From the NCBI GenBank assembly GCA_012656075.1, contig JAAKBF010000171.1, forward strand, positions 62,001 to 126,000: DNA of 64,000 nucleotides. The letters are read 5' to 3'. Under the pieces are notes generated by a model. It searched no databases. It was not told the origin of the DNA and saw only the letters and a list, made by a program, of their open reading frames with translations. Below are positions 43,963 to 55,008 of this stretch, one piece after another. This DNA comes from Phytophthora hibernalis. Its lineage: Eukaryota; Oomycota; Peronosporomycetes; Peronosporales; Peronosporaceae. Each line of letters starts with the position of its first letter. Within the stretch, counting starts at the first letter, position 1. Position numbers and translations under genes: made by a program.

Positions 43963-44345
43963 TCAAGGTTGAGTAACACGAACACGGTCGGGGAAGCTGG
44001 CACTTCCTCCACTTGTCTGCCAATTGTATTGTGCTACTGGCTTGGTAGTCTAAAAGTGAGAAAGGTAAAATATGCATGCCAACTAGCGGTTCTACATCAC
44101 CACCACCAGTGTCCCAGTGGGGGCGACCTACACGCCACCATGATAGACACTCTCTACCGTAACCTGTACCAGCTTGAGTGGGAGAACGCAGACGATAGAT
44201 GCGCTCGTTCCCGCCAAACCACTTCTCGCTGGCTGCGGCACTCGAGCTGCAACATCGTTGCTGTCTGGGCCACAACACAGTGGATGACTGTAACCCCATG
44301 ATGTAGCCCCTACTCAATGCCTCACTCTCACCTCGTGGTCATCGT
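43963..44345 (-). repeat. Gypsy-type LTR fragment (solo LTR)
   Basis: The right part (44045-44345) matches 53911-54240 and the left part (43963-44045) matches 52617-52700 inverted, both at high identity by eye. In the latter place the shared sequence leads into a Ty3/gypsy gag start. Taken together, this copy holds the contiguous LTR (U3/R-like plus U5-like parts) of which the other two are separated pieces. No coding sequence is attached here. Confidence 0.6.
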
Positions 44346-44797
44346 TGGGCTTTCATGCAGCGACTAACTACAATCCCCTTCTAAGCTCATTATGACCACT
44401 TGGCACAATTAAAATTGATATATGTATCATGCATTACGGCTGACTCACCACTCCATGATATCCCGTCCTCTTGCATAAGTCGGTACCACTCGGTAATCAG
44501 ATTACGATAACTTCGACGTGTTGCAGTTGAAGTAAACATGACCATGTTATCTCACGTATACCGTTAAAAACCGAGATTTTTGGATTGTTTTTGTCACTTC
44601 ATCGTCACTTCTAGAGCTTTAAGATGGAGTTCAAGCTTCGAGTCATTGGCTGTCGAAATCTAGGCTCGTACTAACGCACTCATGTTTTTGTACATCCCTA
44701 CCAGAGGCTCCCACGAGTCCTGTATTGCCTCCAAACCGACAACGTATCAAAAGCACTTTGAAATGCATAATCATAACCTGACTTGAACAAAACACTA
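44346..44797. other. Non-coding gap
   Basis: About 450 bp between the solo LTR and the mariner element; no feature seen. Confidence 0.4.
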
Positions 44798-45031
44798 CTC
44801 CCTCCGTTTCAGATTAGTTGATGAGGTTGAGGATAGGTCTGTTTCATATTACTTGGCGAGGAAATACTATTGGCCGAAAAGTGAGCCTTCTGCTTATATT
44901 ATCCAATCAACACACAACTTACACACGTGGTTTTTGTGGTTGACCGAATTAGTGCGGGTAAGGCGCAGGTTTAGCGCGGAAAGGATGTAGGCTTGGGGAG
45001 CGATGCCTTTAGGGTGTCGTCTCATTTCTCA

Positions 45032-46362
45032 ATGGCGGAAAGCCAACGCAAGTCGAACAACGACCTGAACACACCAAGCTCAATATTGCAGCCTTTTACT
45101 CGAGCACTCAGCTAACGTGAAAGTACAGCGTCACTTTATTCAACAGGCCGGAGAATATTTTAGCTGCAGTGAGAGCTCAGCATCTCGGGTCTGGAGAGAG
45201 GCGGTCAGGTATCGTCAGGAAGGTAGAGGACTGCCCTCTTTTAAGAGCAAGCGACACGGCAACTGCGGCAGAAGCAAAACAGTTGACAAACTTACCAGAA
45301 CTACTGAGCGAGTTGACGTGGCGAAAGCGAGTACCATGAGAGCGATAGCCAAGGGTATCGCAATATCACCGTCAAGCGTGCAATGAGCTCTTGCGGGAGG
45401 TGAAATCGTCGCCACACGAACGCCATCAAGCCACAATTGACAGAAGCCAATGTTGCTGCAAGGTAAGTACGCTCCAACAGAAGACACGTATTGTTCTCGT
45501 ACCTAGTGCAAATGGTTTCCTGCTGTGTAGGCTCGACTTTTGTCTGGGGTTTGACGATGGAGATAAGTACGAGTTCAACTCTCTAGACAACCGAATCTAC
45601 ATCGACGAGAAGTGGGTTTACATGACGGAGGCCGACCGGACTATCTACATGGCACCAAACGAGACACCACCGCATCGCTCAGTCCAGTCAAAGCGGTTCA
45701 TCAAGAAGGGGATGTTTATGGCTGCCGTAATGCGACCGACGTACCCGAGTGATGGTACCGTCCTGTGCGATAGGAAGATTGGCATGTGGCCTTTTATTGA
45801 GCGCGTTCCTGCCCAGACGAGATGGAGGAATAGACCCGTTGATACACGGGTGACCCGTCCTGATAACGTCGGACGTAAAGAGGAACTCGCAATGCTGATC
45901 GACAACGTCATTCCAACGATCAAGTTGAAGTGCCCGTCCGTGTTCCGTGACATGGAGCTGATCATTCAACCATATGGTGCTTGCTGCCATGTCTGCCACC
46001 GCGGCCCCGTTATCCGAAAAGCATGCAAGGAGGGCGGTTGAAGCATTTGACTCCAGGTGCAACCGCCAAATAGCCCAGACCTGAACATACTTGATTTGGG
46101 CTACTTTTGCTCTATTCAAGCCTTGCAGTACGAGGGGTGCCCAAACAATATCGACGAGCTGATTGACTGTACCATCGCATCATTCGACAACCTCAAGGAC
46201 GCTGCGCTTGAAAATACCTTCGTGTCGCAGCAGAAGGTAATGGAATGCATCATACAAGAGCGTGGTAACAATAGCTACAATCGTCCCCACATCGGTATGG
46301 AGAAGCTCCACAGAGCTGGTCTTCTTAAGAGGAATTATGTATGTAACCCCTCAGTGTACTGA
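45032..46362 (+). pseudogene. Mariner-like (DDE/D) transposase pseudogene
   Basis: Starts MAESQRKSNNDLN at 45032. The N-terminal helix-turn-helix part reads RHFIQQAGEYFSCSESSASR. The catalytic part has the first Asp in NRIYIDEKWVYMTEADRTIY. It then runs through KKGMFMAAVMRPTYPSDGTV and MELIIQPYGACCH, where the usual second Asp (QQDNA.PH) is lost. QPPNSPDLNILDLGYFCSIQ carries the third Asp. Two frame changes (near 45100 and 45385) and stops at about 46042 and 46050 also break the frame. It is inactive on sequence grounds and belongs with the plant/oomycete mariner lineage. Confidence 0.8.
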
Positions 46363-46498
46363 GTGGGGGCTGCTTACCATTTTCTCGCGACCCAAGAGAA
46401 AGTAGAGGCCGAAACGATTCTGCGATTACAGGTAAAGGCTTTTAGAATCCTAACTTCACAACATTAAATCCAACTGACTAAATATCAAAGTGGACTTT

Positions 46499-46571
46499 GG
46501 GCTCGTAGCTCAACTGGATAATATCACCCCCATTTTGCGGATATACGCGGGTTTGATTCCTGCCGTGTCCA
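46499..46571 (+). tRNA. tRNA-like sequence inside the mariner element, probably a pseudo-tRNA
   Basis: GGGCTCG ... CGTGTCC can form an imperfect acceptor stem. The A box is TAGCTCAACTGGATA and the B box GGTTTGATTCC. The T stem (GCGGG/CCTGC) is nearly intact, but the anticodon arm is short by one or two bases, so no anticodon can be read. A T5 run follows at 46575-46579. It sits between the transposase stop and the right TIR. Confidence 0.5.
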
Positions 46572-46952
46572 ATATTTTTACAATTTTATTTGAACATTAC
46601 TCCTCCTAAACGCCACCTTATTTTTGTTTGTTAATTTCATTCGATTTTTGTATTGGCTGATATCGTTTTCAACGTTGCTGGGGGTGCCAAAATAGCACCA
46701 CCACGCTAATAATAAGCACCATGCGATGCGTTTCATTTTGGTGTGGCATTTGTTGTTTGTTTTGACCTAACTTTTTTACCAGACTGCTCCACGTGAAACT
46801 GGTCAAGTAATCTGAAACGGAGGAAGTAAAAGACGCGTACCTCCTAGCCACAATACCATCCTGCCACATAGGTTTCAGGGGTACCATAGCCACCTCTCAA
46901 AACCACTATGTATAACCAATTTTATAACCATGGGAAAATTATCCAATCGAAG

Positions 46953-46979
46953 CTTCTGAAAGTTATATACTTTCAGAAG
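46953..46979. repeat. Perfect inverted repeat
   Basis: CTTCTGAAAGT, spacer TATAT, ACTTTCAGAAG. It lies between the mariner right end and the Mutator-like transposase and could belong to a terminal structure of the latter. Confidence 0.7.
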
Positions 46980-47107
46980 TTATACTTCTAGCCAATAGTA
47001 TGCAGGGGGACTTGTTCGATATCGCCTCGCTTAGCACTTGATAATTAACTTGTCACTGCTCAGGTTCCTGCGATCCTACACCCCCTGCTTACAGCTCCCT
47101 CCTCGCT

Positions 47108-49121
47108 ATGACCATGTCCCCGAAGCTCCAGTGGACGTTTTTGGCTCGCGTGTACCCAGCACAGGACGTCACTATGGTCATCGAGTCCATGAAACCCTCC
47201 ATGACTACCAAGCGTTATCTGGTCGCCTGCAACGTGTGCAATGTGTTTACTCTCACAAGATGCGCGTTCGAGAGCGCCGCTGCCGTGACAAGGCTTGCAA
47301 GGAGGTAGCAGCTCGTTCCAAGTGTGGGTGGCGTTCCAAGACGCTTAAACCTATTGCGGCCAATATTATACTTAAAATTTGTAAATCAAATTTCCATAGT
47401 AAAATGTATAACATGCATAAAAGCTTTCTTTTAGCCCGCACCCCGCAGCATAATATTACCATTTTGCGAGGTTTTACAATACGTATTGCAATTATTGTAG
47501 TAAAACCAAGCATATTGCTTGGCTTACAGCAAATAGTATAATTGGTCAAAAACAATCCTGTCATTATGATTCGTTACTATTTGTAAAACCAACCATATTG
47601 CTGGGTTTTAGGAGTCCCAACTGCAATAGGGTTAAGTGCCAGACGCTCAACCTGGTGTTCATCGCAGAGATAGAGTCACATCTGACCCCGCGCTGAGCGG
47701 CTAAGCCGGTCCGTCTGACGGCTGCAATGAAAGATTTTGCGGCGCAGACCTCGCTGCCCAGGGCCTGAAGCCGTCCTTGATTTGAAACGGTATGATGACC
47801 CATTTTGCGCTCGACCAGAATTGCCTCCCCCTCTACAACAAGTCCGGCGCTTTGTGAACTACTACTCGCGTTCCCAACTACGAAAAAATGACTTCATAGA
47901 CGAAGCCAATAAGGACATTCGGGATGCTGGCTTTAACTGAGCTGACGCGGATGACGCGCCCTTCACATTTTGGTGGTGGCTGAATGCCGACGGGAAACGT
48001 TGGGGCGGGCGCGGGACTGACATGGACCCATTTCTCGTGGGAATTTCCACTAAAAATATTCCGCGTAAGTCGGGCGGAGATCCATGTACGTTTGTCAAGC
48101 ACATGGACGCAACTTTCAAGCTAGCACAGGCTTGGTATCCCGTGTTCGTTATTGGGATTCCGACAGCAACAGAACATTTCACGTACTCGTTATCTTCATT
48201 TCTTTGCAACGGATGGAAGCGAATTGTACGGAGGCGATGTGGGTTCTACGACGCGTGTACGCGCAAGTTGTGGAGCAACCGCTTAAGATTTGTTACAGTA
48301 TGGGGATGCCGATGACGCGCAGTGGAACGCGTTTCAAAACGAGTTTGGCGCCGACAATACGTTCACCCCGCTCATGTGCTTCTGTCACATGGCGGCGAAA
48401 GTATTCGAGCGCACGCGCCACCTACCTACAGAGACTGACCACGCTATAATGTGTGGTCTACAGAATATTCACTTCACACGCTACGAATCTGAGTACTATG
48501 CAACCAAAGAAGAAGTTGTTAGTAAATGGCGCCTGAAGCCTGAGCATGCAACATGTGTCAAGCATTTTAAAACGCAGTGGCTTACCGGCACGTTTGAGAA
48601 GAGACAGAGCTTTCGAACTCCACGGGGTTTTGCTAACACGAGCAACCCAGTGGAGCAGTTTAACCGCGCTGAAGAGGGACTTCACACTGCATCGTCGACT
48701 GAAAATCGGTGTCCTTTTGGTCCAGATGGCTACCTGCTGCAAGCATGAATCGATAAACAAACGTGAGTTTGCTGTGGTAAAATCCCCTACTGTCCAGCTC
48801 AAGCGTCGGATGAACGAGTTTCGACTTCTTGGTTTTCTCTATACGCGCGTACCATCTCGTGCAAGCATCACATTTTTGCTGAACGACGAGGAGCTGAGCG
48901 ACAACGTCGTGTACGTCCTTCAAGCGAAATGTACTCGAGTTTATGACCCGGGGCAGAAGCGCACGCGCGAAGCACAGCCGGTCACAACACAGCTCATCTA
49001 CCTCTACCACACGTGGTGGATGAAGTCAAAGGGTGTGCCTCCAGATGGGTGGATTGTCGACGCGAAATCCAGACGATATCGTTTCTTGTACAACTCAAAG
49101 CACGAAGCGTGTGTGCACTAG
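47108..49121 (+). pseudogene. Mutator-like (MULE) transposase pseudogene, family 1, with a MITE inserted
   Basis: The N-terminal part (MTMSPKLQWTFLARVYPAQD, SMKPSMTTKRYLVACNVCN) shifts frame into a Cys-rich segment (VYSHKMRVRERRCRDKACKE). It is interrupted by the insertion at 47349-47631. The core resumes at about 47800: QLRKNDFIDEANKDIRDAGF, MDPFLVGISTKNIPRKSGGD, CTFVKHMDATFKLAQAWYPV with the first catalytic Asp, then FTPLMCFCHMAAKVFERTRH, KHFKTQWLTGTFEKRQSFRT and FANTSNPVEQFNR. The C-terminus ends at 49121 (WIVDAKSRRYRFLYNSKHEA). At least five frame changes. This is the oomycete-type MULE without a SWIM finger. Confidence 0.75.
47349..47631. mobile_element. piggyBac-type MITE inserted in the MULE gene
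   Basis: 283 bp flanked by TTAA on both sides (47345-47348 and 47632-47635). Reading inward, the right end is CCCTATTGCAG and the left ACCTATTGCGG, matching at 9 of 11 positions. TTAA followed by CCYT is the piggyBac signature. The interior is AT-rich with no coding potential and holds two copies of a foldback unit, GTAAAACCAAGCATATTG-type at 47500-47527 and 47582-47610. Removing the insert plus one TTAA rejoins the MULE reading frame without a stop. Confidence 0.75.
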
Positions 49122-49314
49122 CTACAGGTAATGAGGAACCGAGGACATGACGGTAAGAGTGAACGATTTGCTACCGTAGACTTGCTCGACAGCAAGGTGT
49201 TGGACAAGGCGTGGGTAGACCGATGAATAACAGGGACGTCCTCGACAATGAACGCATCTAGCAAATTCATATCATGATAAGAAACATCCAAAATATTTGT
49301 GTATATCTTACCGA

Positions 49315-50520
49315 TTACAGGTTCCACCCCGTAGTGCTGGTCAGCGTCCACACGTCCGTCAAGTTATCGGTCTGGAAGGGCAGCACCGGAAGTGCGCCTT
49401 GCTGTGTGATGTTATTCATGATCACGAACTTGTCCTTCACCCGCTGGTGCCAGTAACAGAACCTCTCTGAGTATAGACGTTGCAGCAACGTCACCGTCGC
49501 GAAGTCAGCGGCCTCGGACTTCTGGTTGGACACCGGGTCGTAGCCCGCCGACGTCACGTATGTTGGGGGCATCGTTGTCTTCTCGGCCCCTATAGCTCCT
49601 GATACCTCTGCGACAGCTCTCCTGTCGTGGGTGGGTCACCTTTATGGGAGGTGTGTGCACGCGGTACAGGTACCCGAGCGGAGACATGCGGTACACGCCC
49701 GACATCTACTTTAGGCTCCATCGCCTCTATCGGGCAGCTACGACTGCAGGTGGTGCGTGGCCATAATGAGGGTGTTGCCGTGTTTTTCGGTCGTCCTCAA
49801 GCGATACAGCCTCCACACAGTGGAAGAAAAGGAACAGGGGCGCGTCGACCGTCTCTATGAACTCGGGCGTCTTCTTCTTAAGCATGCCGTCGTAGTGGAA
49901 CGCCAAGGCGTCGAGCGTTTGTGCGGGCAGCGCCGTGTTGCACACCGTCTCGATGTCAAAGATGTTGCCAGCAGCGAGCGTGCCCTTGGGCCATCGCAGC
50001 ACGTTTCCCCAGCTCTATGTAGCCGTTTCAAAGTCGTCGTCCTGCTTGAAGTCTCGCAGCGTCACTTCGCCCAACTTAAGCAAGAGGCTGCAGGTGACCT
50101 CTCGCAGCCCGTCCATGGTGGACTGCATCGGAAATCCCTCCTTGATTATGAACATATAATAAATTATGTGTTGGCGATCCCGGCGTGAATCGACGCTCAA
50201 TACTCCATTTACTCGGGTGTGCATGCCGGGCACTTGACGTATCCCCATTTGCGGCCGTGTTTATATACTAGGTCGTGCTTGTCTGTGTCCACGTTCTTCA
50301 CCTTTCTGGTGTGCACCTTGCCGTCGATGCCCTCGCATGTGACAGAGTATCACGGCGTGGGAGGTCTGTATGTCTGCTTGAACCGGATCGTTGTCGTCGG
50401 GGTGCGAGGAAGAGCGTAGCATACGACCCAAAGCAAGTGTGGCGGGGAATCCTTTTCAGGTGGCAGGGCCTTGTTTTCTGTTATACTTGTGTGGTTCGAT
50501 GAGACGTGGACCACAGTGTG
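49315..50520 (-). pseudogene. Decayed coding-like stretch, unrecognised
   Basis: Minus-strand frames are open in pieces: IDGKVHTRKVKNVDTDKHDL with YKHGRKWGYVKCPACTPE (50220-50340), MDGLREVTCSLLLKLGEVTL (50015-50120), NIFDIETVCNTALPAQTLDA (49880-49960) and MPPTYVTSAGYDPVSNQKSE with FATVTLLQRLYSERFCYWHQ (49430-49572). They are collinear but separated by stops and frame changes. I recognise no family. It lies downstream of the gypsy integrase remnant and may be either the 3' part of that element or a separate gene. Confidence 0.4.
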
Positions 50521-50677
50521 GCTGCCACAGGATGGTGCTCATCGTATGAGTACGCTCATCCCACCCACCCAGGCTCTCACCACGGGTCTAGCATGCATTT
50601 TACGGTGATGGTGCTGGTTTCTTCGGTAATATTGGTATGGTCCTCCAAAGCATGTCATCCGTCTCATTGGCTTGGCT

Positions 50678-52616
50678 CTAGTCGTTCCACCGGTGCTGCA
50701 ACAGTTCGTACACACGGAGGATAATAATACCTTGAGCGGCTTCGTGGATCCGGAGTTCCTCCGTCACTTGGAGATCCTTGACGGTGAAGAACTTGAGCCT
50801 CGAGGCATGGACATCAAGCTCTTTTGCCAGTGACGAGGTGCCTCGCCCGGTGAACAGTGTACTGTTGGGATGCAGTGACTGCGTAGGGCCAACCCACGTG
50901 ACGAGCAGCTTGCTCTGCCCTTTCTCGTCCACTCGTGACCGCAGTAAAATTCACCATGTTGTCACCACGCTGCCTTTTTGTTGAGCAGCGTTTGCTTGAG
51001 TCGGGCATCTTCAACAGTCCTGTGCATATCTTTGACACTGTCGCGTAGAATAAACTCGTTCTCGGCCGACGTCCGGGTTGATTGTACTCTTTCCAGTATT
51101 CCCGGTCTGAGGTACATGGTCTGCAGCGGTGAGTGGGGCTCATATCCGATGAACGGTCCGGGAGAAGACTTTCCTGCGAGCGATGCCCACAATTCTCCAA
51201 TCACTTCATTCTTGAAGGGCGCCCCTTGGTCGCTAATCCGAACCCGAGGTATTCCAAATCTGCTGCCAAAGAATATGGACTCGGCTGTAACCGAACTTGT
51301 AGGAATTTCACACTGTAAAATCTATCAGTAATTGCTGGTGTCTCCCTTCAGTACCAGTAGATATTTCGTGTTTCCGTAGGACTTGCCTAGATACAAAGCA
51401 TCCCAGTGAAGGGTTTGGTTCCGTTCACTGCACCGATAGATTTCACCCCAAGGCCTCGGCACGACCCCCTTCACATGATATCACAGGAGGAAGATCGCCA
51501 AAATCCTGTCCACGCATGGTCGAAGGTGGGGCACATGGAAGAGGAGGCCGATATGAGTCACATTGCACCTCTGCCTCGATGACCCTGGGAGCCGCAGTGC
51601 GCTATGATACACACACGGCATAACACGTCGGTGGCCGTAGATGGGATCCAGAATTTACCTTCCTTCCGCCGGGTCCCGTCGTTGCCTTCCACGAGGATCA
51701 CACACTTGTCCTTCGTCCCGTACATGCGGTGGGCACCGGCGATGACTTCCACGGTGGTGTACGAGGGACATCTAACGTCTCAAGCTCCTTCAGCCTCTGA
51801 ACATTTGTGGTGTTCTTATTTACACACAATAGGGCATAGCCATTCTCTCTTCAAGCGCAAAGATCTTGTCGTCCTTCGAGACACAGTCCTTTATGCGCTT
51901 CAACCTTCAAGCATCGCGACCGTGTCCTTGTTGGTGTCGCGGTACTTGTGCATATTCGTGAGAAGCTCTTTCATCTCATCTGCAGCAGCAGTTGGACGGT
52001 GTATTAACCAATGGTTACCTTTGCATTTTAGGCAGCCACCGCTAGATGGGTTCGACGTCGGTCGCCTTCCAAGGCTCTGCTTGGGGGCGGAGCCGTTTCT
52101 AGCTCGTGTACCATCACCGCGCTCCATCATCCGGAAATTTGAAAGAGGCTGAAACTTTTTAGGGTCCTACGAACTGTCTTTCTTCTCTCGTTCGCTATTG
52201 TCTTTGGAACGGGTGCGCTTACCGTGCTGGAAATCGCGGCGTTGTTTAAAAATCGCCAGTATCAGTTGGAACAGCTATTTCTGGTTTTCCTTTGCTGACC
52301 TGGCTTCGTACATGACCATAGTCGCAATTTCATCGCGTAGGCTCCGTGGTTGTAGTGGCTTCACCAACAACTTACACTTGAGCTGGAGTCATTCTTTTCC
52401 CGTGAAGAACTCCTGCCAATCTTACTCTTCGATGAATTCCGGCTTTTGGCAAAAACAATTGCTTCACCCTCTTCCATGTCGAGCACGACATTCTCGTTGA
52501 ACAGAGCAACAACATTAGGAGCAGAATCGTTTTTCATCGACGGTATATTCTCCTCAACCTTGGTGAGTATGAACTCGTCGCTGATCGTTTCGATATCGAC
52601 GTCCCATTCAAATTCA
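50678..52616 (-). pseudogene. Ty3/gypsy retrotransposon remnant (gag, zinc knuckle, integrase; reverse transcriptase deleted)
   Basis: Minus strand, right to left. Gag-like YEFEWDVDIETISDEFILTK with VVALFNENVVLDMEEGEAIV is at 52440-52620. A degenerate knuckle, CLKCKGNHWLIH, lies near 52030. The integrase N-terminal zinc region FWIPSTATDVLCRVCIIAHC and SQGHRG is at 51560-51690, followed by ERNQTLHWDALYLGKSYGNT (51350-51430). The C-terminal integrase/chromo-like segment LVTWVGPTQSLHPNSTLFTG and ELDVHASRLKFFTVKDLQVT is at 50690-50910. Only about 300 bp separate the knuckle from the integrase, so protease, reverse transcriptase and RNase H have been deleted. Many stops and frame changes. Confidence 0.65.
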
Positions 52617-53004
52617 TACCACAGCCAGTAGCACAATACAATCGGCAGACAACCGAAGGAAGTGCCAGCTTCCCCGACCGTGTTCGTGTTACTCAACCGT
52701 GACCTACTATAAATAATTATTTAGCAGTTCTAACGTCAAGATGACAAGATCGACACGCAACGAACCGGCCACCCCCGCACCACCAACGACTGACGGTGGT
52801 CAACGCTTGACTGTACCCATGCCTTTGTTCATTCCACTCGCTGCTCCTCAATTGAAGAGTACTTCACATGATGCCCTGGTGCGGTGGAGGAAGCTTCGAC
52901 GTGAGTACACGGACGAGGTGAACATGCGGTGCAACAACGGTGGTGAGAAGATATCGTTTAACCCCCATTGTACCCAATTCATTTTAGACCCATACATATC
53001 CTAG
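52617..53004 (+). pseudogene. Gypsy LTR U5 part, leader and gag N-terminus in inverted orientation
   Basis: 52617-52700 matches the U5-like part of the solo LTR at 43963-44045 (inverted relative to it). The plus-strand frame 52741-53004 follows: MTRSTRNEPATPAPPTTDGG, then LKSTSHDALVRWRKLRREYT. This is the N-terminal Gag pattern of oomycete gypsy elements. It stops where the minus-strand gag piece to the left would begin. The two pieces therefore complement each other but face away from one another. Confidence 0.6.
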
Positions 53005-53450
53005 GTACATGCCTGGCTGTGTTCTAGTATATACGAATTTGTATTGTAGGGGGAAGGTTTATGTTTTCTTGTTATTTGGTTTTTAGTATGGAAGCACACA
53101 TGTGAATGCATGCGAGACCTCCAAATAGGCTTGTTAGAAATTATTGCATGTGAAACATGTAGACGGACTGTACATACATCAGCCCCTCTTACCAGAGCCG
53201 GTGGACCATATGTTGAGCTCATCTTAAAACTGAGACAAAATCTGACAAGAAATGGGCGATCGCAACAAAAAACGTAATGCAATCACTGGTTTTGTTCTCA
53301 ATTTTTACTTCTTGGGTCCGACACATCGTGATTTCTTGCTTTCGACTAGCGACTGACTGATGTTTAGCCCCGGCTTCACTCCTCATACAGACTCTCTGCC
53401 ATGTATTTGCTAACCGGGTCCAGATACATCTTTCTCTTCACTTTTTCCTG
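53005..53450. other. Non-coding gap
   Basis: About 450 bp with no recognised feature, between the gag fragment and the 53.45 kb repeat cluster. Confidence 0.4.
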
Positions 53451-53742
53451 TGCATCGACCAACACGATTAGGAAATGACTGACAGGTATTTTGATCTCTT
53501 CATATTATATTATACTATATCATATTATATTATATTATATTATATTATACTAAATTATAAAGAGATCAAAATACCTGTCAGTCATTTCTATTGATGTTGG
53601 TCGATGCACATGCATCATTTAGTAAAAGAGATCAAAATACCTGTCAGTCAATTCCTATTTGTGTTGGTCGATGCACAGGCATCATATCATCAAAGAGATC
53701 AAAATAACTGTCAGTCATTTCCCATTTATGTTGGTCGATGCA
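53451..53742. repeat. Repeat cluster: one inverted and three direct copies of a 50-bp unit around an AT microsatellite
   Basis: A unit reading AAGAGATCAAAATACCTGTC, then AGTCATTTC and GTTGGTCGATGCA, occurs in direct orientation at about 53559-53607, 53625-53676 and 53692-53742. It occurs inverted at 53451-53500. The inverted copy and the first direct copy are separated by about 58 bp of pure TATTA/ATATC microsatellite, so they form a hairpin with a 50-bp stem. Between direct copies lies the short spacer CATGCATCAT or CAGGCATCAT. Confidence 0.9.
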
Positions 53743-53910
53743 AAGAAACATGTGAAGAGAAAGGTATATCTGAATTTGTATGGTCGGCCAGCAAATGCAA
53801 GCCTGTGCTGTTATAAACGGCTAATCATTTACATCGGATGTGTATGCCGATTTTCGACAAAATATATCGGGTATGTATCGGTGAATAGAGGGTTAACAAG
53901 CGACTTTTGG

Positions 53911-54240
53911 TAGTATAACTAAAAGTGAGAAAGGTAAAATATGCACGCCAACTAGCAATTCTACATCGCCACCACCAGTGTCCCAGTGGTGGCGTCCTAC
54001 GACACCATGGTAGACACTCTCTACCGTAACATATACCAGGTTGAGTCGGCGAACGCAGGTGATAACTGCGCTCGTGCTCGCCAATCCACTTCTCGCTGGC
54101 TGCGGCACTCGAGCTGCAACACCGTTGAGGTCTGGACTACAACACAGTGGATGACTGTAACCCCATGCTGTCGCCCCCATTCACTGCCGCACTCGATTGC
54201 ATCTCGTGGTCATCGTTGGGCTTTCATGTTGCGACCTAAT
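53911..54240 (-). repeat. Gypsy-type LTR fragment (U3/R part)
   Basis: Matches 44045-44345 at high identity by eye, in the same orientation, but lacks the U5-like part, which is found inverted at 52617-52700. Confidence 0.65.
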
Positions 54241-55008
54241 ACACGTAGTTAATCGAGCACAAAAATTGTAATTCCTTTAAGCGAAGCACTTGTTCCTCAT
54301 GACGCATACCTGTCTCGATAAGCACGGCTGCTTAGCACTTCCTGCACAAGTGCGGGTACAGAAACATATCGCTGCTAGCGGTTGATGCGCACGAGCACGA
54401 GCTAGCGAACTTCTTGTCGCTCGAAGTGGGCTAGCACGAGCGCACGTTTTTGTTGTTACTGGCGACACACGAGCTCACAGATGTCTTGCTTCTGGCGGGG
54501 GTGCACACAAGCGCGGGACTTCTTGCTGCCTGTATTTCTCCTGTCGCACAGGTAAGGGGCTTGCTCAACTTATTTGTTTGTGAGAGGTTCAACCATTTTT
54601 GAAAACCTCAAATTCCTAGGACTATTCGACCATATTTTCTTGGTTGGAGCCCCATATCGCAGGTGTCTTGTACAACAACCGTGACTGAACGAGGAATGCA
54701 ACACTTTGCTCCCATCGAGGATGGCTGCACTTCACCATTCGTCTAACCTGCGCTAGCCCACCACAACTTCACTCTTCTCTAATATTTACAATATTTACTT
54801 CGAAGTAGCTAGGAAGCTATGCACCCAGGAGCTTACTAGCGCGAGTGAAGGCATCAGATTCGACAAGGCTCTAAGCACTATTTCTGCGAGACTTTAGCCT
54901 CCGCAAACACCAAGAAAACGCTGAAAAGCCTTGAAAAATAAAGATACCGGTACGCGTTTAATTAAAGCAATGCACTTACCATGTCACTTGACATGTGAAT
55001 TTCAGAGC
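54241..55008. other. Gene-free region
   Basis: About 770 bp without a recognisable gene or repeat. Confidence 0.4.

Larger units (their letters stand above)
44798..46826 (+). mobile_element. Tc1/mariner-type element with TA target duplication
   Basis: Left terminus CTCCCTCCGTTTCAGATTA (44798-44816) and right terminus, read inward, CTTCCTCCGTTTCAGATTA (46808-46826) differ at one base in 19. Each is flanked by TA (44796-44797 and 46827-46828). The TIR wording is that of plant-type mariner and Stowaway elements. Length 2029 bp, with a decayed transposase inside. Confidence 0.9.

Noticed and set aside
53451..53742. CRISPR-like array
   Set aside because: Only three direct copies with short, similar spacers in a eukaryotic genome; one copy is inverted. 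It is a local hairpin/tandem structure.
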